This document shows, piece after piece, positions 44,866 through 54,357 of a DNA stretch of 64,000 bases. This DNA comes from Gammaproteobacteria bacterium (GTDB lineage Bacteria > Pseudomonadota > Gammaproteobacteria > Xanthomonadales > SZUA-36). The notes beneath the pieces were generated by a model. The model was not told where the DNA came from. It saw nothing but the letters and a program-made list of their open reading frames with translations, and did no database searches. Positions within the stretch are counted from its first letter, which is position 1. The number at the start of each line of letters is the position of its first letter. The position numbers and the translations under genes are program-made. The stretch is taken from assembly GCA_021772915.1 (NCBI GenBank), contig JAJFLB010000023.1:62001-126000 (forward strand), given 5' to 3'.

Positions 44866-45633
44866 TTAGTTACCTTTAACTGCGAAAAACGTTTTCAATA
44901 CATCATCCATTAGTGGTCGCCAGTTTTTCCAGTTGTGGCTCTCCCTGACTTCCCGGTAGGTAACCTCGTAACCGAGCTTCTTGAGATGCCGGTGCCACCT
45001 GCGGTTGGCGTTGGTATTGTCACGGATGGTCCCAGTGCTGAGGAAAATCCTGATGGGTAACTTACCAAACTGCTCGTACATTTCGAACAGGTTTTTGACC
45101 GGGTGTAGGGCGGGGGATTGCATGGCAATACCGGCAAACGAGCGGTAGGCGTAAAAACCGAAACAAGCTGAATTGAGCCCACCAAACGAAAGACCGAGGA
45201 TAACCCGGCTCTCACGATTATTTCGGGTTTTGTAGTCGGCCGCTATTTTTGGAACCAGTTCCTGCTCGTAAAAACGGGCGTAGTTTTTATTGCATATGAA
45301 TTCCGAGTTACGTCGGTTGTCGCGCAAATTATGCGGGTCCCTGTTATCTACAAAAACGGCGATTACGGGTTCAATATTGCCGTCGGCAATTTCCTTGTCG
45401 ATTTTCAGGTGCATATCACCCTCCGAGATATACCACTGGCCATCGGTAACATAAATTACTGGTAAATTTTCGAGCGTCTCATAAGCTTCAGGCAGATAGA
45501 CCCGGTATTGCAGGTCATAGCCCATGAACTTGCTGCTGATGATCTGGTTTTCTCCCAAAGTGCCAGCGGCGAAAACAGTGTTGCCAACGGTAAGCAAGCC
45601 GAGCAAGCTGAATTTCAAGAATGAATGCATCAT
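44866..45633 (-). CDS. Secreted alpha/beta-hydrolase (esterase-like)
   Basis: The 255-residue protein has a signal peptide (MMHSFLKFSLLGLLTVGNTVFA) and an esterase-D-like fold: YRVYLPEAYETLENLPVIYV, then GLSFGGLNSACFGFYA with the nucleophilic Ser, and a late HNWKNWRPLMDD with the likely His. Such proteins include siderophore and carbohydrate esterases. It is next to, and on the same strand as, the TonB-dependent receptor, so it may process the transported ligand. ATGATG at 45633 makes the start ambiguous by one codon. The MITE ends two bases beyond its stop. Confidence 0.83.
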   Translation of the reverse strand: MMHSFLKFSLLGLLTVGNTVFAAGTLGENQIISSKFMGYDLQYRVYLPEAYETLENLPVIYVTDGQWYISEGDMHLKIDKEIADGNIEPVIAVFVDNRDPHNLRDNRRNSEFICNKNYARFYEQELVPKIAADYKTRNNRESRVILGLSFGGLNSACFGFYAYRSFAGIAMQSPALHPVKNLFEMYEQFGKLPIRIFLSTGTIRDNTNANRRWHRHLKKLGYEVTYREVRESHNWKNWRPLMDDVLKTFFAVKGN

Positions 45634-45724
45634 GTTGCCCGCACCATAACTTGGCAGACGTATTGTCGAGACCATTATGCGGTGAACAGAGCGATAACTG
45701 GTATCAAAGGCTTAATGCTGCACA

Positions 45725-45757
45725 GAAAAAAACTGCCCGCCGGTGTCCGGCGGGCAG
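45725..45757 (-). terminator. Rho-independent terminator after TonB receptor
   Basis: Read on the minus strand, an 11-bp perfect GC-rich stem (CTGCCCGCCGG / CCGGCGGGCAG, 3-base loop) is followed by a run of T residues (45732-45726). It starts ten bases past the receptor stop codon and would end that transcript before the esterase gene, so the two genes may not share one mRNA. Confidence 0.92.
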
Positions 45758-45767
45758 CGTCAGTGAC

Positions 45768-48176
45768 TTAGTAACGCATACGATAAATCACACCAAAGGT
45801 GCGCGGCGTGTTGGTTCTGAAACCAAGACGGGCACGGCCGCCACGTTCACGATCGAAGGAAGTATCGGCATTCTCATCAGTCAGGTTGTTGACATAAAGT
45901 ACCGCCTCCCAGGAATCTTTGGCCATGCCATAATTCAGGTTGAGTATGCTGTAATCAGGCAGGTCCAGATTCAAGCTCGTTACTTCGTTGCCGGTAGCTC
46001 CGCCGAACGGCAGGCCTGAGGAAAAATTACCGGCTCCCGCTACCTGGTCGGAAGGCTGCGTAAATCGGCTGTCGATATAGTGGAAGGTAGCCGAGAGCCA
46101 GGACTCAGACCCCTCTATGAACCCACGTTGCAATTCATAGGTGGCTGTCGCTGCAACCTGGAACTCGGGAACCGATGGCAAACGATTGCCGTCCGCAACA
46201 CCACCAAGAATAGAACCTGTAGCATCTATGACTGTTGAGTCAAATTCTGATTCAAGCACGCTGCCCGCAATCGAGAAGTTAAAATCGTCAGTGGCCTGTA
46301 CATCCAGCTCGAACTCAATACCGGTGGAGTGCGCTTCCGGAACATTAAAGGATATCCGTGAAGAGCATGAACCCGCATCCAGCGTGACCTGCAGATCTGA
46401 AATGTCCGCAAAGAAGACTGCCGTGTTGAAGGTTACATTGTCATTGAACACCGCTTTCACGCCGACTTCGTAATTCCACAGGGTTTCATCTTCATAGCTT
46501 TGAAAGCTCCCGAATATTTGACGGTCAGCAGGAGTACACAAATTGGCGTTGAGAGGATCATTGACACCACCGAGACGAAAACCCTGGGAGGCTTGCGCGT
46601 TAAATGTCACATCGTCGCTGTAGTCGTAACTGAGCATGACACGTGGCGTGAACCCATCGGCACTGGTCTCATCAAAGGTCATGCTATCGCCATTGGCGAA
46701 CAGACCGCCACTGGAAATAAAGCGTTTTTCGTCGTAGTCGTAAAACCGTCCACCTGCGGTGAGGTGTGTGCGCTCGTTAATATCAAAGGTAATCTCACCA
46801 AAAATGGCGAATTGCTGCAAACTATACGGAAGATCGGAGTTGAATGGGGAATCCAGATTGGGAAAGCCGTTGGCAACTGCGGCGGAAGTACCCGCGCCCA
46901 ACACTGCATCGGTGAAAGCCGCGTAGCCGGGGGTCGGCAGTCTTTGTGAGTATTCTCGATCGGTGTCGGAATAAAACACACCAGCCAGCCATTGCCACGG
47001 ACCATCATTGTTGGAGCTGAAACGCAACTCGGTCGTAAACTGCTCCACGGCGGTCGCATCCAGCAGATTGGACGGCAAGGTCACTGCAGCTTCTGGGTAT
47101 CCCAGATCTACCGAGACACTACCGGTTAGGGCGCTGGCATCGCGACTGACAAGAATGTCGCGATCGGTGTAACTGGTTACAAAAGTTGCATCAAAAGAGT
47201 CAAAAGCAACCTGTGCAGTCAGATCGAGGATGAGTGTGTCATCATTAAAGCCTTCATCCAGCAACAGATACTGCTCTCGTTCACCCAGCTGGATGGGGGT
47301 TCGCGTTGTCGTGTGTGGATTGGCAAAGAGATTGAACACTTCCTGGCGATTAAAACCGTCCGTGCTAATCTCCTGGTAGATCAGACGGGGCGTAATGACC
47401 ACGTTGTCGTTCGGTTCCCAGGTAATGGCGGCGCGTACCCCCACACGTGAACCGTCATTGACATCATCCTTCCTGCTGCCACCCTCACCCAGCGCATCGA
47501 TATAACCCGCATATTCAGTGTAGTAACCAACGATTCGCAAGGCTGCTGTACCATCAGCAAACGGTGCATTGTACATGCCTTTGATACTGCCACCGACATC
47601 ACCATCGGTCACCGTGTTGATATTGGCTTCAAAGGAACCTTCACTGCTTTCCAGGTTGGGTTGGTTGGTGATGTAACGAATGGTGCCGCCGACCGAACCT
47701 GAACCAAACAGCGTGCCCTGTGGGCCGCGCAGGGTTTCCACCCGGTTCAGGTCATACAAGTCAAGATCAGGGGTAAACAGGGACAGGGAGATAACCGATT
47801 CGTCCAGATAGACACCCACCTGCTCCTTGACACCGGGCTGGTCACGAACGATCTGACCCGCTGAAACGCCACGGATGGCGACCTGGCTTTGACCCGGACC
47901 CAGATTCTGCACCGTCAGGCCGGCAACATTCCTGGAGAGTTCCTCAAGGTTGGTTGCGCCCGAGCGTTCTATATCTGCCTGTGTCTGGGCATTGATTGAG
48001 AACGGCACGTCCTTGATCGTCGATGCACGTTTGGTCGCGGTTACCATCACCTCCTCAAAAACGGTGGCTTCCTGGTCAGACTGTGCCAGTGCGAGGTTTC
48101 CCGCAGTTCCACAGATCAATACGAAGTTGACGACTGTAAGTAGAATTCTCTTTCTGTACATAGTTAGTTTTTCCAT
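45768..48176 (-). CDS. TonB-dependent outer-membrane receptor
   Basis: The 802-residue protein has a signal peptide (MYRKRILLTVVNFVLICGTA region), a TonB-box-like EEVMVTATKRAST, a plug domain (VPFSINAQTQADIERSGATN, QVAIRGVSAG, ETLRGPQGTLFGSGSVGGTI) and a 22-strand barrel ending in FGVIYRMRY. Its plug has the pattern of receptors for sugars or other organic ligands rather than clear siderophore receptors. It sits inside the purine/ureide gene cluster, between ygfK and ssnA, and could import a cluster substrate; this is inference. ATG 48176 or 48161 are both possible starts. Confidence 0.92.
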   Translation of the reverse strand: MEKLTMYRKRILLTVVNFVLICGTAGNLALAQSDQEATVFEEVMVTATKRASTIKDVPFSINAQTQADIERSGATNLEELSRNVAGLTVQNLGPGQSQVAIRGVSAGQIVRDQPGVKEQVGVYLDESVISLSLFTPDLDLYDLNRVETLRGPQGTLFGSGSVGGTIRYITNQPNLESSEGSFEANINTVTDGDVGGSIKGMYNAPFADGTAALRIVGYYTEYAGYIDALGEGGSRKDDVNDGSRVGVRAAITWEPNDNVVITPRLIYQEISTDGFNRQEVFNLFANPHTTTRTPIQLGEREQYLLLDEGFNDDTLILDLTAQVAFDSFDATFVTSYTDRDILVSRDASALTGSVSVDLGYPEAAVTLPSNLLDATAVEQFTTELRFSSNNDGPWQWLAGVFYSDTDREYSQRLPTPGYAAFTDAVLGAGTSAAVANGFPNLDSPFNSDLPYSLQQFAIFGEITFDINERTHLTAGGRFYDYDEKRFISSGGLFANGDSMTFDETSADGFTPRVMLSYDYSDDVTFNAQASQGFRLGGVNDPLNANLCTPADRQIFGSFQSYEDETLWNYEVGVKAVFNDNVTFNTAVFFADISDLQVTLDAGSCSSRISFNVPEAHSTGIEFELDVQATDDFNFSIAGSVLESEFDSTVIDATGSILGGVADGNRLPSVPEFQVAATATYELQRGFIEGSESWLSATFHYIDSRFTQPSDQVAGAGNFSSGLPFGGATGNEVTSLNLDLPDYSILNLNYGMAKDSWEAVLYVNNLTDENADTSFDRERGGRARLGFRTNTPRTFGVIYRMRY

Positions 48177-48508
48177 TGACTGTTGGGACCCTGCCTATAG
48201 AAGACAGCTAAAGGCCCGAACCACTTTCAAAAAATGACGCCTTTCAAAACAAAGCTTATATATGTGTATGTAAATGTCAATTACTTGTAGTTACCAACCT
48301 ATAGACTGGTCCTTGGCTTGTGCTGGTGTTGCAGGTTGGCTGGGGCAGCCGTTTCGGCGGGTGGCAAATCAAATGAACAAGGATGCCGGTTTTTGTGGCG
48401 TCTGGCACTGGTGACCTGGAACTTATGAACCCAACTCTTAACTAAGCATTTAGAACGGTTGCCTGACTGCGCCACTTGATCCAGACGTTGATTGGCTACA
48501 ATGATGTG
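48177..48508. other. Divergent intergenic region without gene
   Basis: This 332-bp gap separates the divergent TonB-receptor and DUF1287 genes and must hold both promoters. No ORF, clear palindrome or repeat was recognised. The part next to the receptor (about 48230-48300) is AT-rich, as expected for a promoter. Confidence 0.5.
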
Positions 48509-49099
48509 ATGAAACTACTATTAAACATTTCCCTAATCTTCTTAGTCTGTGAGGGAGCGATTGCCGATTCGATTTACCAGAGACTGGCCGTAGCGGCGCT
48601 TGCAAGAACCTCCCACTCAATTAGCTATGACGGGTCCTACTATGCCTTGTCATATCCTGGCGGTGACGTCCCGACCGATATTGGGGTTTGTACCGATGTG
48701 GTTATACGTTCTTATCGTGCTCTCGATATTGATTTACAACGGCTTGTTCACGAAGACATGTCAGAAAACTTTAATCTCTACCCATCAAAGCGGATTTGGG
48801 GGCTCCAAATACCTGATGCAAATATCGATCACCGCAGGGTTCCTAACCTACAGGTCTTTTTTAGGCGCCATGGGAATGAACTCCCGACTGCCAATGACCC
48901 CAAATCCTATAGGGCGGGGGATATCGTAACGTGGATGCTTCCCGGAAACCTTCCCCATATAGGAATCGTTACCGATAAGATTAGCCTGTCAACAGGTAAC
49001 CGGATGGTCGTTCATAATATTGGCAGAGGACCAAAACTCGAGGATATGCTCTTCAACTATCAAATAAGCGGTCACTATAGGTTTGCACCAGAAACATAG
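48509..49099 (+). CDS. Secreted DUF1287 family protein
   Basis: The 196-residue protein has a signal peptide (MKLLLNISLIFLVCEGAIAD) and the DUF1287 pattern: SYDGSYYALSYPGGDVPTDI, GVCTDVVIRSYRALDIDLQ, RRVPNLQVFFRRHG, AGDIVTWMLPGNLPHIGIVT and HNIGRGPKLEDMLF. The Cys and His positions resemble those of NlpC/P60-like hydrolases, but no activity is known. ATG 48509 is preferred to an upstream frame start. It is upstream of ssnA by 54 bp on the same strand. Confidence 0.85.
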   Translation: MKLLLNISLIFLVCEGAIADSIYQRLAVAALARTSHSISYDGSYYALSYPGGDVPTDIGVCTDVVIRSYRALDIDLQRLVHEDMSENFNLYPSKRIWGLQIPDANIDHRRVPNLQVFFRRHGNELPTANDPKSYRAGDIVTWMLPGNLPHIGIVTDKISLSTGNRMVVHNIGRGPKLEDMLFNYQISGHYRFAPET

Positions 49100-49153
49100 C
49101 AAAAGGAGAGCGGTATCCGATACCATACTTGAACCACCGCAGGGAGAATGTAG

Positions 49154-50476
49154 ATGAGTTCACTGTTGATCACCAACGGACACCTGGTGACGCTTGATGA
49201 AGCCAACCGCTTTATCAGCAACGGCAGCGTGTACATCGAGAACAACCGCATCGTCGAGGTCGGTGAGGCAGCCGACGTCAAACGCACGGCACAGAACAAT
49301 ATCGATGCTCGTGGCAGCGTTGTCATGCCGGGTCTTATCAATACCCACCATCACCTCTACTCCACCTTTGCACGGGGCTTTACGCCACCGGGTGCAGCAG
49401 CGCACAGCTTCGAAGAGATACTTAAGAGTCTGTGGTGGAAACTGGATGCAACGCTGGATTCTGAAGATGTCTATTACTCCGCCTTACTGGCCATCATGGA
49501 CGCGGCCCGGGCCGGTTGCACCACGATTATCGACCACCACGCATCACCTGCCTGTGCGGACGGCAGTCTGGATGAAATCGAGCGGGCATTCAGGGAAGTG
49601 GGTCTGAGCGGCTGCCTCAGTTACGAGGTCTCCGATCGTAACCGCGAGGGAGAGGGTATCGAGGAAAACGAGCGCTGGGTCCGTAAGTGCGGTGATGCTG
49701 ACGACGATCAGATGTCCGCACTTTTTGGTATGCACGCACTGATGACACTGGGCACAAAAACTTTGGAGCGTTGCGCGGCAGTTGTGCAGGAGCTGAATAC
49801 CGGCTTCCATGTCCATGCTGCCGAGGACGAGGTTGATATACGGCTGACGCAGGAACGTCATGGCCGGCTAATCATGGATCGCTTCCAGGATTTTGATATT
49901 CCGGGAGAAAAAACGCTGTTTGTACACGGCTCCAATTTTGGCCCCGGCGAAATGGAGCAGTTGTGTTCTACCAACTCCATGCTGGTGAACAACCCCGAAT
50001 CCAACATGAACAACGGCCTCAACGTGTCACCAATCCTGGAATTTCTGCAACACGGGGTGATGGTAGGCGTCGGTACAGACGGCATGTCCTCGCACTTGAT
50101 ATCCCAGGCCCGCGCCATGTACCTGCATCAGCGCGCGCAACACCGGGACCCGACCATTGCCTTTGTAGAGGCCTGCCAGATCCTGCTGGAAAACAACCGC
50201 ACGATTGCCAACCGTCTGTTCAACGAGCCCCGCGGCGCGTTGGCGGCGGGTCAACTGGCTGATATAATGATTCCCGAATATGTCCCGTTCACCCCACTGA
50301 ACGCCAGCACATTCTATGGACACCTGCTGTTTGGTCTGAGCTACAGCCGCGTACGAACAACCATTGCACGTGGCCGTGTGATCGTTGATGAAGGCCACCT
50401 GCCACACCTGGATGAAGACGCCATCCGCGCACGTTGCACGGCACGGGCACAGGGTATCTGGAACCGCATTAACTGA
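49154..50476 (+). CDS. ssnA: SsnA-type amidohydrolase
   Basis: The 440-residue protein has an amidohydrolase beta-barrel with the metal ligands: VVMPGLINTHHHLYSTFARG (HxH), HVHAAEDE, LFVHGSNFGP and GVGTDGMSSHL (Asp). It matches SsnA, a chlorohydrolase/deaminase-like protein of the E. coli ygfK-ssnA cluster; related enzymes deaminate guanine or 8-oxoguanine. Here it is followed by the FAD and molybdenum subunits, so it probably acts on a purine or ring-opened product. A GGGAGAATGTAG region precedes the ATG. Confidence 0.92.
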   Translation: MSSLLITNGHLVTLDEANRFISNGSVYIENNRIVEVGEAADVKRTAQNNIDARGSVVMPGLINTHHHLYSTFARGFTPPGAAAHSFEEILKSLWWKLDATLDSEDVYYSALLAIMDAARAGCTTIIDHHASPACADGSLDEIERAFREVGLSGCLSYEVSDRNREGEGIEENERWVRKCGDADDDQMSALFGMHALMTLGTKTLERCAAVVQELNTGFHVHAAEDEVDIRLTQERHGRLIMDRFQDFDIPGEKTLFVHGSNFGPGEMEQLCSTNSMLVNNPESNMNNGLNVSPILEFLQHGVMVGVGTDGMSSHLISQARAMYLHQRAQHRDPTIAFVEACQILLENNRTIANRLFNEPRGALAAGQLADIMIPEYVPFTPLNASTFYGHLLFGLSYSRVRTTIARGRVIVDEGHLPHLDEDAIRARCTARAQGIWNRIN

Positions 50477-50530
50477 CCGGGACAACCCGGTCACCACCGG
50501 TTCACTGTCGACTGCAAGAGGAACTCAGTT

Positions 50531-51442
50531 ATCAGAATTTGCTGGAATAATTATCATACACCGGAATCCATCGAGGAGGCGATCCAGTACTTGGGTCACT
50601 ATGATGGACGGGCCCAGGTCGTCGGTGGTGGCACCGACCTGTTGCTGGAGATTCAACAGGGCCGGCACCCGGTGGTTGAAGCCATGGTGGATACATCCCG
50701 TATTAAGGGACTTGATCTGATCACCAACGACAATGACCACATTGTTATCGGTTGCGCGGTCACACACACACAAATTGTCAATGCCGAGCCTATCATCCGT
50801 CATGGTACTTGCCTGGTGGAAAGCTGTGGTGTCATTGGCGGCCCACAAGTACGCAACGTGGCCACACTGGCGGGTAATGTTGCACACGCCCTGCCGGCGG
50901 GTGACGGCACCATCGGCTTGCTGGCTCTTGATGGAGAGGTCGAAGTGACCGATGCCAACGAGTGCCGATGGATACCCATGCGGGAAGTCTTTCTTGGGCC
51001 AGGAAAAAGCTCGATTGATCACCATCGATCGATCCTGACCCGGCTGCGTTTCAAACCCACCGAAACCCGTGCCGGTTCAGCCTTCGCCCGTGTCATGCGG
51101 CCACAGGGTGTGGCCCTGCCGATCATCTCGATGGCGGCACGGTTACAACTGGGCGACGACAACACAATCATCTCGGCGCGCATCAGCCTCGGTCCCGCCG
51201 GGCCGGTACCCTACCTGGCCGAGACGGCGATGGCCGTGCTCGCAAACGGGTCTGCCAATGCGGGACAGTTTGAGAAGGCGGCTCAGGCCGTACTGTCCGC
51301 AGTACAACTTCGCACCAGCAAACACCGGGCCTCGCAGGAGTACCGTGCGGAAATGATAACAACACATTTGCCATTGATCCTGGAACGCGCAGCTGAGCGT
51401 GCCTGCAACGGTGACGCCGTACCGGTGGGGGTTGGACAATGA
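50531..51442 (+). CDS. FAD-binding subunit of molybdenum hydroxylase (non-canonical start)
   Basis: The protein (~303 aa) is a CO dehydrogenase/xanthine dehydrogenase medium-subunit homolog: AQVVGGGTDLLLEIQQGRHP (FAD loop) and GGPQVRNVATLAGNVAHALP. The family N-terminus RICWNNYHTPESIEEAIQYL is fully encoded from 50531, but no ATG, GTG or TTG lies in that frame between the ssnA stop and TTG 50591. AAGAGGAA at 50516-50523 is seven bases before an ATC codon (50531), so an ATC start, or a mutated ATG, is most likely; starting at TTG 50591 would delete 20 conserved residues. It overlaps the next gene by ATGA. Confidence 0.85.
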   Translation: MRICWNNYHTPESIEEAIQYLGHYDGRAQVVGGGTDLLLEIQQGRHPVVEAMVDTSRIKGLDLITNDNDHIVIGCAVTHTQIVNAEPIIRHGTCLVESCGVIGGPQVRNVATLAGNVAHALPAGDGTIGLLALDGEVEVTDANECRWIPMREVFLGPGKSSIDHHRSILTRLRFKPTETRAGSAFARVMRPQGVALPIISMAARLQLGDDNTIISARISLGPAGPVPYLAETAMAVLANGSANAGQFEKAAQAVLSAVQLRTSKHRASQEYRAEMITTHLPLILERAAERACNGDAVPVGVGQ

Positions 51443-54357
51443 CCACACTGCACCTGCAGGTGAACGGCAAAGACGTAAATCTGGACGTACCAGAATCGCG
51501 TTTTCTGTCCGAGGTCATTCGCGAAGATCTGGGTCTGATCGGAACCAAGATCGGCTGTAACGAGGCCGAGTGTGGTATCTGCACCGTACTTGTCAACGGC
51601 CTGCCGGTGGTCAGCTGTACCTATCCCGCTTTTAAGGCCCAGGGCGCCCAGGTGGAAACCATTGAAAGCCTGTCTGCGGACGGGTACCTGCATCCTATCC
51701 AGCAGGCATTTCTGGACCATGGTGCGGTCCAGTGTGGCATTTGCACGGCAGGTCTGATCATGACATCGAAGGCCTTGCTGGACGAAAAACAGGCCGCCGG
51801 TGAAGTGGTTAGTGAAAGTGACATCAAGATCGCATTGAAGGATACCTACTGCCGTTGCACCGGTTACCAGAGTGTCATCGACGCCATCCGCCAGGCCTCC
51901 GGTCAGGATGTCCCGGTCAATATCCCGGTCGTACGTCAAACCGACTGCGAAGTTGGCAAAGCACAACCCAACCCGGATGCCTTGGCCAAGATTCGCGGCC
52001 AGGCAAAGTTCACGGACGATTACGATTTCTCGGGTATGCTTTACGCACGCACGCTGCGCGCCGGCATACCCCACGCACGGATACGCTCGATTGACACCGA
52101 AGCCGCACGCGCCCTACCCGGGGTACAGGCGGTGCTGACCCACGAGGATGTCCCCGGTCGTAATCTGCACGGTATCGTCGACCTTGACTGGCCGGTGCTG
52201 TGCGGCGACAAGGTGCGTTATACCGGTGACCCGGTAGCCATCGTCGCCGCCGATACCGAGGTTATTGCGGCCCGGGCAGTAGAACTGATTCAGGTTACTT
52301 TCGAAGAATTGCCTGCGGTCAGTGATGCGATGGAGGCCTTGCGGCCCGACGCATCCGTGCTACACGAAGACCGTGCAGACGGTAACCTGCTAAAACACAT
52401 CGAAGTGCAAAAGGGTGAAATCGAGACCGGCTTTGCCGCCGCAGACGTGATTGTCGACAAGACCTACCGCACACCCACCACCGAACATATGTTCCTGGAG
52501 CCCGAGTGCGCCATTGGTGTCCCCGCTGGCTATAACCCGGACAACTTTGGGGGAACCTGCGATGACAAGGCGGAACGGGGTGAAACCGCCCGCCACGACA
52601 AGACCTCGATCTACGTGGGTAGCCAAATTCCCTACCTGGACCGGGATCAGACTGCAGCTGCACTTGGTGTAGAGCCCACGCAGGTACGTGTCATCGCCAC
52701 CCTGATGGGGGGTGGTTTTGGCGGCAAGGAAGATATCGCAGGGCAAACACACGTTGCCTTGTTGGCTGAAAAGACACAACGTCCCGTAAAAATGCTCTAT
52801 TCACGGCAGGAAAGCCTGCAATTTCATCCCAAACGACATGCCACGGTGATTCGCATCCGCACCGGTGCCACCCAGGCAGGCCAACTCACCGCGGTGGAAG
52901 CCACGCTCTATGGTGATGGCGGGGCCTATGCGAGTCTCAGCGAAAAGGTTCTAACCCGTGCCACCACCCACGCGACTGGCCCTTACCAGGTACCGCATGT
53001 AAAAGTGGACTGTTTTGCGGCCTACACCAATAACGCACCCTGTGGTGCCTTCCGTGGATTTGGGGTCTCCCAGAGCTGTTTCGCGGTGGAAAGCAATATG
53101 GATATCCTCGCAGAGGAGCTGGGACTGGACGCCGTTGAATTGCGCCGCTTAAACACCCTGGATGTCGGTTCGGTGACAGCCACCGGACAGAAGATGCTGG
53201 AAAGTGTCGGTCTGAACGAATGTGTCGAGCGGGTCGACCATGATATGCGTGGGGACATGCACGGCAATGATTTCCGCTGGACCTGGCAGGAAGGCCACAG
53301 ACAGTATGCCTGGGGGCTGGCTATTGGCTATAAAAATACCGGGCTCGGTGGTGGTGCACCGGACAAGGCGAGTGCTCAGGTCGAGTTGTGGTTAGATCCG
53401 GCTGAATCCGGGGCCACGGCCGTACGCGCTCAGGTGCGGACCTCCTCGGCGGAAATGGGTCAGGGTTTACCGGCCGTATTGGCCGCCTGCGCTGCTGAGG
53501 AGTTGGGTATACCGATCCAGCAGGTTAACGTATTGCTCGGTGACACCGACCATTGTCCGGATGGGGGCCCGACCACTGCCAGCCGGCAGACTTTTGTCAG
53601 TGGCAATGCGGCCCGCCATGCTACCCGTACTGTAGTACAACAAATCTTGCCGGCGGCCGCCGCCTTGTTGAATGCCACGCCAGAAGATGTGAGTTTTAGT
53701 GCAGGCCATTTTACTGCCGGCGAAAAATCGTTGGGAGTGATTGAGGCGATCGAGCAAGCCGTAAAATCCAACATACCCACCGTGGCGGAGTACGAGTATT
53801 GGGCACCGAAGACCCAGCCACTGGGCACCGGGGGCGACATGCATTTCGCCTTTGGTTTCTGCGCCCAGGCGACACTGTGCGAGATCGACACGCACACCGG
53901 TGAAGTCAAGGTGCGCAAAGTGATCGCCGCCCACGATGTCGGCCGTGCAATCAATCCGATGACCCTGGAGGGACAAATCGAAGGCGGTATCGTAATGTGT
54001 ATCGGCTACGCGCTCACCGAACATTACATCCAGGAACAAAGCGTGCCCTGGACCAGCGTGATGGCACGCTACAAGATGCCGGGCATCAAGAATACGCCGA
54101 AGATCATCTCACACATCGTGGAGCACGCCACTTCCACCGGTCCCTACGGGGCCAAGGGTGTGGGCGAATTGCCAAGCATACCCACCAGCGCCGCCATCAC
54201 CAATGCCATTTACCGCGCCACCGGTGTACGGGTCCGCAGCTTACCCGTCGATCAGGACGAGCTGCTGCGCGCCATGCGCGCCGGAGCGAACGAAATTGAA
54301 CTGGGATGGGGAGACAGCAAACCCATACCCGTGGTCACCCTAGGAGGTGAAATGTGA
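51439..54357 (+). CDS. Fused 2Fe-2S/molybdopterin hydroxylase subunit (XdhD-like)
   Basis: The 972-residue protein joins a [2Fe-2S] domain with cysteines at 40, 45, 48 and 60 (CNEAECGIC) and 99, 102, 138 and 140 (CGIC, CRC) to the xanthine-dehydrogenase large domain (GKAQPNPDALAKIRGQAKFT, GGGFGGKEDIAGQTHVALL, GAFRGFGVSQSCFAVESNMD, TSSAEMGQGLPAVL). The active-site Glu is in GAKGVGELPS near the end. With the FAD subunit it makes a molybdenum hydroxylase for purine-like rings. The fusion of FeS and Mo subunits resembles XdhD, and the intact Cys set makes it redox-competent. The stop overlaps the GTG of the next gene. Confidence 0.93.
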   Translation: MTTLHLQVNGKDVNLDVPESRFLSEVIREDLGLIGTKIGCNEAECGICTVLVNGLPVVSCTYPAFKAQGAQVETIESLSADGYLHPIQQAFLDHGAVQCGICTAGLIMTSKALLDEKQAAGEVVSESDIKIALKDTYCRCTGYQSVIDAIRQASGQDVPVNIPVVRQTDCEVGKAQPNPDALAKIRGQAKFTDDYDFSGMLYARTLRAGIPHARIRSIDTEAARALPGVQAVLTHEDVPGRNLHGIVDLDWPVLCGDKVRYTGDPVAIVAADTEVIAARAVELIQVTFEELPAVSDAMEALRPDASVLHEDRADGNLLKHIEVQKGEIETGFAAADVIVDKTYRTPTTEHMFLEPECAIGVPAGYNPDNFGGTCDDKAERGETARHDKTSIYVGSQIPYLDRDQTAAALGVEPTQVRVIATLMGGGFGGKEDIAGQTHVALLAEKTQRPVKMLYSRQESLQFHPKRHATVIRIRTGATQAGQLTAVEATLYGDGGAYASLSEKVLTRATTHATGPYQVPHVKVDCFAAYTNNAPCGAFRGFGVSQSCFAVESNMDILAEELGLDAVELRRLNTLDVGSVTATGQKMLESVGLNECVERVDHDMRGDMHGNDFRWTWQEGHRQYAWGLAIGYKNTGLGGGAPDKASAQVELWLDPAESGATAVRAQVRTSSAEMGQGLPAVLAACAAEELGIPIQQVNVLLGDTDHCPDGGPTTASRQTFVSGNAARHATRTVVQQILPAAAALLNATPEDVSFSAGHFTAGEKSLGVIEAIEQAVKSNIPTVAEYEYWAPKTQPLGTGGDMHFAFGFCAQATLCEIDTHTGEVKVRKVIAAHDVGRAINPMTLEGQIEGGIVMCIGYALTEHYIQEQSVPWTSVMARYKMPGIKNTPKIISHIVEHATSTGPYGAKGVGELPSIPTSAAITNAIYRATGVRVRSLPVDQDELLRAMRAGANEIELGWGDSKPIPVVTLGGEM

